5,865 nucleotides of DNA from contig DDOS01000102.1 of assembly GCA_002341805.1 (NCBI GenBank), positions 1,330-7,194 on the forward strand, read 5' to 3'. The stretch is from Aquificaceae bacterium UBA2488. GTDB taxonomy: Bacteria; Aquificota; Aquificia; Aquificales; Aquificaceae. This document shows positions 1 through 5,412 of this stretch, piece by piece. How positions within the stretch are numbered: the stretch's first letter is position 1; every line of letters begins with the position of its first letter. The notes under the pieces are model-generated. The model was not told the DNA's origin. It made no database searches and was given only the letters and a program-made list of their open reading frames with translations. The position numbers and the translations under genes are program-made.

Positions 1-1055
1 GTGTATTCTCCTAAGAATATAGCTCCTGCATTCTTTATAAACCCAAGTAGTTCAAAAGGATTTTTCGTGTTTATTTCAAGATGCTCTGGAGCTATGAGAT
101 TAGAAATTTCACAAGCTCTTTCCAAATTTTCCACTATGAATATAGCCCCGTAATTTTCTATGGATTTTTTGGCTATATCTTTTCTCTCTATGATATTTAA
201 AAATCTTTCGAGTTCTATTTGTACATCTTTAGCAAGTTTTTCTGAATTTGTGATAAGTATAGCACTGGCAAGTTCATCGTGTTCAGCTTGGGATAACATA
301 TCCATAGCTATAAAGTTTGGATCTGCATTTACATCAGCTATTATAAGCACTTCTGATGGTCCTGCTATCATATCAATGCCCACCACTCCATAAACAAGTC
401 TTTTAGCGGTGGCTACATATATATTGCCAGGACCTACTATCTTTTTAACCGCTGGTATTGTCTCGGTACCGTAAGCAAGGGCCGCAATACTTTGGGCTCC
501 ACCCACTCTAAACACCTTATCCACTCCACATACATAAGCAGCCGCCAAAACCTCTTTTGTGGGATTTGGACAAACCATATATATATTTGGTACACCTGCC
601 ACTCTTGCGGGCACAGCATTCATAATAACAGAAGACGGATAAGAGGCTTTTCCACCAGGTACATAAAGCCCAACACTTTCAATGGGCAATATCCTCTGAC
701 CCAAAATCACCCCTTCTTCTTCCACTATAAAAGATTTTTCTTTTTGATTTTCATGAAACTTATGAACCCTTTCATAAGCTGTTTGTATAGCACTTTTGAG
801 TTCATATCCTAAAGAATTATAAGCTTCCTTTAACTTATTATGTGATATCTCAATACCTCCTTTTCCTAAATCTATCCTATCAAATTCCAAGGCATATTTA
901 TAAAGAGCCTCATCTTTATGGATTATCACATTGTTAATAATCTCTTTTACCTTATCAACGTAAGTTTCTTCAAAGGATTTTGCTCTATTTAAAATTTTAC
1001 TCAACGTTTTTGAGCTTTTAAAATCAACACCTGCCAAATCTTCTATTACTATCAT
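1..1055 (-). CDS. hisD: Histidinol dehydrogenase, 3' end cut by the window edge
   Basis: Cytoplasmic zinc enzyme for the last two steps of histidine synthesis: NAD-dependent oxidation of L-histidinol to L-histidine. 351 complete codons are visible, read from an ATG at 1055-1053 and open to base 1. The family is usually about 430 residues, so roughly 75-80 C-terminal residues lie outside the window. Landmarks include GLYVPGGKASYPSSV (residues 129-143), VGPGN (207-211), AGPSEVLIIAD (231-241), QAEHD (256-260) and APEHLE (322-327). By correspondence with the E. coli enzyme, Q256 and H259 are zinc ligands and E324/H325 are the catalytic bases; the other two zinc ligands (E. coli D360, H419) are in the missing part. 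The start is set by an in-frame TAA a short way upstream and by the expected N-terminus length. No Shine-Dalgarno sequence precedes the ATG. It is last of five same-strand genes, but has an 89-base gap before it and may have its own promoter. Confidence 0.96.
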   Translation of the reverse strand, partial: MIVIEDLAGVDFKSSKTLSKILNRAKSFEETYVDKVKEIINNVIIHKDEALYKYALEFDRIDLGKGGIEISHNKLKEAYNSLGYELKSAIQTAYERVHKFHENQKEKSFIVEEEGVILGQRILPIESVGLYVPGGKASYPSSVIMNAVPARVAGVPNIYMVCPNPTKEVLAAAYVCGVDKVFRVGGAQSIAALAYGTETIPAVKKIVGPGNIYVATAKRLVYGVVGIDMIAGPSEVLIIADVNADPNFIAMDMLSQAEHDELASAILITNSEKLAKDVQIELERFLNIIERKDIAKKSIENYGAIFIVENLERACEISNLIAPEHLEINTKNPFELLGFIKNAGAIFLGEY

Positions 1056-1062
1056 AAATACT

Positions 1063-1068
1063 ATTTTA
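1063..1068 (-). promoter_or_regulatory. Possible -10 box (TAAAAT) for a leaderless hisD transcript
   Basis: On the minus strand TAAAAT (1068-1063) matches the -10 consensus at five of six positions and ends 7 bases before the hisD ATG. Transcription would then start at or one base before the ATG. The region where a -35 box would sit (about 1091-1086, AACTTT) is a poor match to TTGACA, so this rests on the -10 box, the missing Shine-Dalgarno sequence and the similar layout at two other genes in the window. AT-rich DNA gives such boxes by chance. Confidence 0.4.
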
Positions 1069-1092
1069 TCAGATTTTTTATCTTAAAAGTTA

Positions 1093-1119
1093 TTGTGATA
1101 AACTCATAAATCATGACAA
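1093..1119. repeat. Imperfect inverted repeat upstream of hisD
   Basis: The arms TTGTGAT (1093-1099) and ATGACAA (1113-1119) pair at six of seven positions around a 13-base centre. There is no T-run beside it, so it does not look like an intrinsic terminator. It lies just upstream of the putative hisD -10 box and overlaps the -35 region, where an operator could sit. The repeat is short and AT-rich, so chance is a real alternative. Confidence 0.25.
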
Positions 1120-1144
1120 ATCAAGTTCTAATACAAATCACATT

Positions 1145-2113
1145 TTATAATCTTATCTCTTTTATAAAAGTCCAATTTTTAAGAGTCCAGTCCACAGTGT
1201 TTTTTATACCATCTTCTAAGGATATGGTAGGAGACCATCCTAAGAGTTTTTGAGCTTTTGATATATCAGCCCATGTAGCCATCATATCCGCTTTATGGAA
1301 CTCTTTATAGTTTATCTTAACTTTCTTGCCAAGATATTTTTCTATAAGTTCAATGGCATACATAAGTTTATCTGGTTTGTTGTTGCCAAGATTTATGATT
1401 TCATATCCAACAGGTTTTAGAGCTTTTATGGTGCCTTTGGCTATATCGTCTATATATGTAAAATCCCTTGATTGAGAACCATCTCCAAAAAGCTCTATGG
1501 GTATATCCTCTTGAATCCATTTTATAAACCTAAAGATAGACATATCTGGTCTTCCTGCAGGTCCATAGACAGTAAAATATCTCAGGATAGAAACATCTAT
1601 ACTATAAAGATAATGATAAGAATATAGCATAGCCTCTGCACCTTTTTTGGAAGCTGCATATGGAGATATAGGTGTATTTACAGGAAGTTCTTCCACAAAA
1701 GGCATATTCTGACCTGCATACAAAGAAGAGGTAGAAGCTTGGACAAACTTTTTAACCCCATACTCTTTTGATACTTCTAAAAGGTTTAAAACTCCAAGCG
1801 TGTTTGTGGATAGATAAACAAAAGGGTTTTCTAAAGAATATCTAACACCAGCTCTTGCAGCTTCATTTATAATGGCATCTATTTGATTATCTTGAAAAAT
1901 CACCTCTAAGACTTGCTTGTTTTCTATATCCACTGGATAAAATTTAAAGTTTTCATGGCTTTTTAGAGTATTAAGCCTCCAAAGTTTTATTCTCACGTCA
2001 TAATAATCGTTAAGATTGTCAATTCCAATTACATGGTATCCCTCTTCTAATAAAAGCGTGGAAACTTTCCAACCTATAAAACCTGCAGATCCTGTCACTA
2101 AAATAGTTTTCAT
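1145..2113 (-). CDS. NAD-dependent sugar-nucleotide epimerase, UDP-glucuronate 4-epimerase-like
   Basis: 322-residue extended short-chain dehydrogenase/reductase, a cytoplasmic enzyme expected to interconvert UDP-glucuronate and UDP-galacturonate, supplying sugars for surface polysaccharide. The Rossmann NAD-binding motif GSAGFIG is at residues 8-14, an acidic residue after the second strand is at D32, and DYYDVR follows at 36-41. The catalytic set is the serine/threonine cluster STSS (127-130) with Y152 and K156 in YAASK. AGVRYSLENP (88-97) and TVYGPAGRPDMSIFRF (181-196) are typical of the UDP-glucuronate 4-epimerase branch, as opposed to GalE or RmlB. Length is normal for the family (about 310-340). 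The ATG at 2113-2111 has a good Shine-Dalgarno AGGAGA (2123-2118), which overlaps the stop codon of the upstream lipoprotein gene. No glycosyltransferase or other sugar gene is nearby, so exact substrate is uncertain; a 4,6-dehydratase or another UDP-sugar epimerase is less likely. Confidence 0.9.
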   Translation of the reverse strand: MKTILVTGSAGFIGWKVSTLLLEEGYHVIGIDNLNDYYDVRIKLWRLNTLKSHENFKFYPVDIENKQVLEVIFQDNQIDAIINEAARAGVRYSLENPFVYLSTNTLGVLNLLEVSKEYGVKKFVQASTSSLYAGQNMPFVEELPVNTPISPYAASKKGAEAMLYSYHYLYSIDVSILRYFTVYGPAGRPDMSIFRFIKWIQEDIPIELFGDGSQSRDFTYIDDIAKGTIKALKPVGYEIINLGNNKPDKLMYAIELIEKYLGKKVKINYKEFHKADMMATWADISKAQKLLGWSPTISLEDGIKNTVDWTLKNWTFIKEIRL

Positions 2114-2117
2114 AATA

Positions 2118-2123
2118 TCTCCT
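2118..2123 (-). promoter_or_regulatory. Shine-Dalgarno site of the epimerase gene
   Basis: AGGAGA on the minus strand, with 4 bases between it and the ATG at 2113. It overlaps the TAG stop of the lipoprotein gene (2124-2122), so translation of the two genes may be coupled. Confidence 0.8.
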
Positions 2124-2376
2124 ATTTAGAGGCGTTTTGGTTTTGATTTTGGTCTAAGTTGTTGCTTGCACCTGGTGGTGGATAGCAAGCGCTTAAACAG
2201 TTTGTCTCGCAAGAAGCTTGCATACCTTGACACTCATTTTTACAATAATCTTTACAGGATATAGAAGGTGGTGGGGCTACATTTTGATTGTTTGTGCTTT
2301 GAACTTTAGTGCCTGATTTACCTGAACATCCAACCAACAAAATACCAAATCCTAAAATCAATATACTTTTTTTCAT
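2122..2376 (-). CDS. Small cysteine-rich lipoprotein of unknown function
   Basis: 84-residue predicted secreted lipoprotein; I do not recognise its family. It begins with a type II signal peptide: KK at 2-3, a hydrophobic stretch at 4-15, and the lipobox LVGC with the lipidated cysteine at C17. Serine at +2 suggests the outer membrane by the E. coli rule. A Q/N/P-rich linker follows (about 26-39), then six cysteines spaced CX3CX3CX6CX3CX3C (C41, C45, C49, C56, C60, C64), and a Q/N-rich tail (71-84). The spacing is symmetrical and would suit two short helices held by disulfides, or a metal site; there is no CXXCH haem motif. The frame is open upstream to 2436, but that start would put 20 extra residues before the signal peptide and overlap nfeD, so the ATG at 2376-2374 is chosen. 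No Shine-Dalgarno sequence is present. It lies 16 bases after nfeD and 8 bases before the epimerase gene. Confidence 0.8.
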   Translation of the reverse strand: MKKSILILGFGILLVGCSGKSGTKVQSTNNQNVAPPPSISCKDYCKNECQGMQASCETNCLSACYPPPGASNNLDQNQNQNASK

Positions 2377-2382
2377 AAAAAT

Positions 2383-2388
2383 AGTATA
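2383..2388 (-). promoter_or_regulatory. Possible -10 box (TATACT) for a leaderless lipoprotein transcript
   Basis: TATACT on the minus strand matches TATAAT at five of six positions and ends 6 bases before the lipoprotein ATG, which would place the start of transcription on the A of the ATG. A -35 box would fall in the last codons of nfeD; the best candidates there (ATGCAA or TATGCA, about 2412-2406) are weak. The gene could also be reached by read-through from the SPFH promoter. Confidence 0.4.
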
Positions 2389-2392
2389 ACAG

Positions 2393-2860
2393 TTATTTTG
2401 CCTTTTTGCATAATAGTATTCCACCCTCGTGTCCAATCACTATGAGTTTATCGTTCGCTTTTACATCCTCTAATACTTTTGCATGCCATAGGTTTACACC
2501 AAGTATTGGCGAAGGAGCGATTACTTCTATCATGGAATTTGCAACGGCGTCCTCTTTGGCATAAACCTCTTTACCAAGTATGGCGTTTTCTGGTTCTGAT
2601 AGTTTTGGGGCTTTTATAGAAATCCACTCTTTATAGAGTTTTCTAAGAATAAATATATTGAAAACGCTTGTAATTAAAAATGTAGATATTTGTAAGCTTA
2701 TCAAGGTTTCATAGGGTATTTTTAATATATTTTCCACTAAAAGCCCAAAAATTCCTGTAATGATGGCACTAAGACCTATTGGAAATAGTATCATAGCAGG
2801 ATGAAAAATCTCAGCTATACAAAGGACAATACCAATGCCTATCCAAAGCCAAAAGCTCAT
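2393..2860 (-). CDS. NfeD/YbbJ-family membrane protein, partner of the SPFH protein
   Basis: 155-residue inner-membrane protein of the short NfeD type: a membrane region followed by a soluble OB-fold domain, without the ClpP-like protease domain of long NfeD proteins. Hydrophobic segments lie at about residues 3-19, 22-42 and 53-72. The soluble part (about 93-155) shows the family pattern ILGKEVYAKE (94-103), then NLWHAKV (123-129) with the conserved tryptophan W125, and a glycine-bearing strand pair near IVIGHEGGILL (140-150). Its ATG (2860-2858) overlaps the TGA of the SPFH gene (2859-2857) as ATGA, so translation is probably coupled. SPFH-NfeD pairs are widespread in bacteria and archaea, as with E. 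coli qmcA-ybbJ; NfeD proteins are thought to bind or regulate the SPFH oligomer in membrane microdomains. Length is usual for the family. Confidence 0.9.
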   Translation of the reverse strand: MSFWLWIGIGIVLCIAEIFHPAMILFPIGLSAIITGIFGLLVENILKIPYETLISLQISTFLITSVFNIFILRKLYKEWISIKAPKLSEPENAILGKEVYAKEDAVANSMIEVIAPSPILGVNLWHAKVLEDVKANDKLIVIGHEGGILLCKKAK

Positions 2861-3696
2861 TTGTTTATAATCCCTTTTAGGGCTTCCATGATATCGTTTG
2901 GAAATATGATGGTTTTTGAAGCATTTGAAGAAGATATCTCTTTTAGAGCTTCTACATATCTTTCACCAAGTTGTAAAAGACCTGCAGTTTCTCCATTTTC
3001 TTTTATAGCTTTTCCTATCATAGATATAACATCCGCTTGGGCTTGACCTACTCTTTTTATAGCTTCCGCTTTGTTGGTTTGAGCTATTAGATATCCTTCC
3101 GATTCAAGTCTTTGTTTTTCTCGGTTTGCTTCAGATTGTAAAATAACAGCTCTTTTTTCGCGGTCTGCTTGGATTTGTTTTTCCATAGCTTTTACTATGG
3201 TATCTGGGGGGAGTATATCCTTTATCTCTACCCTCGTTATCACTATACCCCATTCATTTTCTATGCCGGCAAGATTGTTTCTTAGTTTACCGTTTATCTC
3301 ATCTCTATTTGAAAGAGCATGCTCAAGCTCCATAGAACCTATTATGGCCCTAAGATTCGTTTTGGCAAGCTGTATAAGTGAAGCATCTATATTTGTTATG
3401 TTGTAAGTGGCGTTGTAAGAGTCCACCACTCTATAAAAAAATACCGCATCTATCTGGACTATGGCATTATCCTTGGTAATAACTGCTTGGGAAGGTACAT
3501 CTAAAAACTGCTCTCTTACATTTACTTTGTTTCTCACCATCTCAATGGGCGGTATAATGATAGCTAAGCCTGGTTTTAGCGTTCTATTGTATCTTCCGAG
3601 CCTTTCTATAATCCACTCTTCCCCTTGAGGTACTGTCTTCACAGAAGCTAATACAAAAAGTAAAACCACTACAACAACCGTTAATACTATAACCAT
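2857..3696 (-). CDS. SPFH/stomatin-like membrane protein, QmcA/paraslipin type
   Basis: 279-residue stomatin-family (SPFH/Band 7) protein expected to form large membrane-anchored oligomers, often linked to membrane quality control or microdomains. A single N-terminal hydrophobic anchor spans residues 2-18. The SPFH domain follows (about 20-170), opening with VPQGEEWIIERLGRYNRTL (22-40) and including LKPGLAIIIPP (40-50) and DVPSQAVITKDNAIV (66-80), wording typical of the QmcA/YbbK/STOML2 branch. A charged helical stretch rich in E, K, Q and R (about 168-215, IQADREKRAVILQSEANREK region) should form a coiled coil. QmcA is somewhat longer (about 305), so the tail is short here but complete. The ATG at 3696-3694 is preceded by AAGGGGG. 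It is the first gene of the minus-strand run and overlaps nfeD by 4 bases, supporting function as a pair. It lacks FtsH-partner HflK/HflC features, so that alternative is less likely. Confidence 0.93.
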   Translation of the reverse strand: MVIVLTVVVVVLLFVLASVKTVPQGEEWIIERLGRYNRTLKPGLAIIIPPIEMVRNKVNVREQFLDVPSQAVITKDNAIVQIDAVFFYRVVDSYNATYNITNIDASLIQLAKTNLRAIIGSMELEHALSNRDEINGKLRNNLAGIENEWGIVITRVEIKDILPPDTIVKAMEKQIQADREKRAVILQSEANREKQRLESEGYLIAQTNKAEAIKRVGQAQADVISMIGKAIKENGETAGLLQLGERYVEALKEISSSNASKTIIFPNDIMEALKGIINK

Positions 3697-3700
3697 AAAA

Positions 3701-3707
3701 CCCCCTT
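3701..3707 (-). promoter_or_regulatory. Shine-Dalgarno site of the SPFH gene (G-rich variant)
   Basis: AAGGGGG on the minus strand, 4 bases before the ATG at 3696. It pairs with the usual anti-Shine-Dalgarno sequence if one G-U wobble is allowed (AAGGAGG changed at one base), so it marks the SPFH start as a normal leadered site, unlike the divergent cimA start. Confidence 0.7.
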
Positions 3708-3713
3708 ATTATT

Positions 3714-3741
3714 AATTTACATCATTATTTTTAAAAGTCAA
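3714..3741 (-). promoter_or_regulatory. Putative promoter of the SPFH-nfeD transcription unit
   Basis: On the minus strand TTGACT (3741-3736) matches the -35 consensus at five of six positions, and TAAATT (3719-3714) matches the -10 consensus at four of six, with a 16-base spacer. Initiation would fall near 3708-3706, giving a leader of about ten bases or slightly more that starts close to the AAGGGGG ribosome site. Because that is short, the real -10 may be placed slightly differently. Confidence 0.5.
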
Positions 3742-3748
3742 ACAAATA

Positions 3749-3777
3749 TTGCATCCTGTATCACTTAGTAATATAAT
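3749..3777 (+). promoter_or_regulatory. Putative promoter of cimA, leaderless geometry
   Basis: A perfect TATAAT (3772-3777) is preceded after exactly 17 bases by TTGCAT (3749-3754), which keeps the key TTG of the -35 box. The -10 box ends 6 bases before the cimA ATG at 3784, so the usual start of transcription would be on the A of that ATG. No Shine-Dalgarno sequence is present or could fit in the transcript. This is the best-supported promoter in the window. Confidence 0.65.
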
Positions 3778-3783
3778 ATATCT

Positions 3784-5358
3784 ATGAATAAGGTTTACAT
3801 ATACGACACTACCTTAAGAGATGGCTCCCAATCAGAGGGGGTAAACTTTAGTATAGAAGATAAGATACTTATAACTCAAAGACTCGATGAGTTTGGTATA
3901 GATTATATAGAAGCAGGTTGGCCTGGGTCAAATCCAAAAGACTCTTTTTATTTTGAAAAAATAAAACATATACCCTTAAAACATGCTAAGATAGTAGCTT
4001 TTGGTTCTACAAGGAAGAAAAATCTAAAAGCTGATGAGAACCCTCAATTAAAATCCCTCTTAAAGGCTCAAACCCCTGCCATCACGATATTTGGTAAATC
4101 CTGGGATTATCATGTGTTTGATGCTATAAACACTACATTAGATGAAAACCTATCCATGATATATGATAGTATATATTTTCTCAAGAAAGAAGGGGTAGAA
4201 GTGATATTTGATGCGGAACATTTTTTTGATGGGTTTAAATCTAACAAAGATTATGCTATTAAAAGCCTAAAAGCTGCTTTTGATGGAGGAGCTGATTGGG
4301 TAGTGCTTTGCGATACAAACGGTGGGACTCTAACTTTTGAGATAGAATACATATTAGAAGAAGTGTTTGAGGTTTTTAAAGGAAAAAATATAGGCATTCA
4401 CGCCCACAATGACTCTGAATGTGCAGTGGCAAACTCTTTAATGGCAGTACATAAAGGTTGTAGGCAAGTACATGGTACTATAAACGGCATAGGAGAGAGA
4501 ACTGGCAATGCCAATCTATGCTCTATCATACCAGCTTTGCAACTTAAAATGGGCTTTGAAGTAGTAAAAGAAGACTCTTTAAGGACATTGACAGATTTAG
4601 CCAAGTTTGTCTCAGAGATATCCAATGTACCATTACCTAAGAATATGCCTTATGTGGGAGTTAGTGCATTTACTCATAAGGCAGGAGTTCATGCTTCTGC
4701 GGTTAGTAAAAAAACAGATATGTATGAACATATAAAACCAGAGCTCGTAGGAAACTCAAGGAAAATAACCATCTCAGATATGTCTGGTAAAAGCAATATA
4801 CTTTATAAGCTAAGAGAGATAGGTCTAAAAGTAGAAGAAAACTCCCCTGAGATTATAAAGCTTGTGGAGTATATTAAAAATTTAGAAAAGGAAGGGTATG
4901 TATTTGAAGCGGCAGATGCCTCTTTAGAGCTTTTATTAAAAAGATACTTTGGTATCGTAAAAGATTATTTTGAGCTTGATTTTTATAGGATAGATGTACT
5001 TCATAGAAACAGTGAGCATCTTTCAGAAGCTACCGTGAGGCTTAAAATAAACGATATAACCCAGCATACCGCAGCCCTTGGAAACGGTCCCGTAAACGCT
5101 CTTGATAACGCTTTGAGAAAAGCTCTCATAGATGTATATCCAAGTTTGGGCTCTTTAGAACTTATAGATTATAAAGTGAGAATCGTAAACGAAACCGAAG
5201 GGACTTCTGCCAAAGTGAGAGTCTTAATAGAATCCACAGATGGAGTTAGAACTTGGGGTACTGTAGGTATATCCCAAAATGTGATAGATGCTTCTTGGAT
5301 AGCTCTTGTGGATAGTATAAGTTTTAAGCTTTTAAAAGATGAAGAAGAAAATTTATAG
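3784..5358 (+). CDS. cimA: (R)-citramalate synthase
   Basis: 524-residue cytoplasmic enzyme of the DRE-TIM metallolyase (LeuA-like) family. It is expected to condense pyruvate with acetyl-CoA to (R)-citramalate, the first step of threonine-independent isoleucine synthesis. The catalytic TIM barrel covers about residues 3-275: DTTLRDGSQ (8-16) carries R12 and D13, HAHND (206-210) supplies metal ligands H206 and H208, and GIGERTGN (235-242) contains the conserved loop ending in N242. A linker includes THKAGVHASAV (297-307). The C-terminal LeuA-type regulatory dimer domain is at about 395-515 (EATVRLKINDITQHTA, 415-430; GNGPVNALDNALRKAL, 433-448), where end-product feedback acts in relatives. 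Length and N-terminal wording (SQSEGVNFSIEDK; IEAGWPGSNPKD) fit the long CimA group related to Geobacter CimA better than LeuA or homocitrate synthase. The ATG sits just before the DTTLRDG motif, as in relatives, with no Shine-Dalgarno site. ilvB follows 54 bases later. Confidence 0.92.
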   Translation: MNKVYIYDTTLRDGSQSEGVNFSIEDKILITQRLDEFGIDYIEAGWPGSNPKDSFYFEKIKHIPLKHAKIVAFGSTRKKNLKADENPQLKSLLKAQTPAITIFGKSWDYHVFDAINTTLDENLSMIYDSIYFLKKEGVEVIFDAEHFFDGFKSNKDYAIKSLKAAFDGGADWVVLCDTNGGTLTFEIEYILEEVFEVFKGKNIGIHAHNDSECAVANSLMAVHKGCRQVHGTINGIGERTGNANLCSIIPALQLKMGFEVVKEDSLRTLTDLAKFVSEISNVPLPKNMPYVGVSAFTHKAGVHASAVSKKTDMYEHIKPELVGNSRKITISDMSGKSNILYKLREIGLKVEENSPEIIKLVEYIKNLEKEGYVFEAADASLELLLKRYFGIVKDYFELDFYRIDVLHRNSEHLSEATVRLKINDITQHTAALGNGPVNALDNALRKALIDVYPSLGSLELIDYKVRIVNETEGTSAKVRVLIESTDGVRTWGTVGISQNVIDASWIALVDSISFKLLKDEEENL

Positions 5359-5400
5359 ATTTTTAACAATATTGGATTATATTTAATGATATTTAGTTTT

Positions 5401-5406
5401 GGAGGT
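5401..5406 (+). promoter_or_regulatory. Shine-Dalgarno site of ilvB
   Basis: GGAGGT, 6 bases before the ATG at 5413. This strong site favours that ATG over a second in-frame ATG at 5419. Confidence 0.85.
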
Positions 5407-5412
5407 TAGATT

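Noticed and set aside
160..812. Open frames on the plus strand (160-393 and 492-812)
   Set aside because: They lie antisense to hisD, whose frame matches the histidinol dehydrogenase family throughout; the translated products resemble no protein and have no ribosome site.
1093..1119. Inverted repeat as a transcription terminator for the epimerase gene
   Set aside because: The arms are AT-rich with a mismatch and a 13-base loop, and no run of T follows on the minus strand; a terminator call is not supported.
2377..2436. 20-residue N-terminal extension of the lipoprotein frame
   Set aside because: It would overlap the end of nfeD and bury the signal peptide, whose KK-hydrophobic-LVGC layout begins at the ATG at 2376.
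2801..3406. Open frames on the plus strand over the SPFH/nfeD region (2801-3046, 3197-3406)
   Set aside because: They are antisense to strongly recognisable SPFH and NfeD coding sequence and have no support of their own.
4398..5369. Open frames on the minus strand within cimA (4398-4625, 5169-5369)
   Set aside because: They are antisense shadows of conserved cimA motifs, including the HAHND and GIGERTGN regions and the C-terminal domain.
5359..5412. Possible separate ilvB promoter in the 54-base gap (TTAACA at 5363-5368, TATATT at 5378-5383)
   Set aside because: The two boxes are only 9 bases apart, and each lacks a good partner at 16-18 bases. Co-transcription with cimA is simpler, though a weak internal promoter cannot be excluded.
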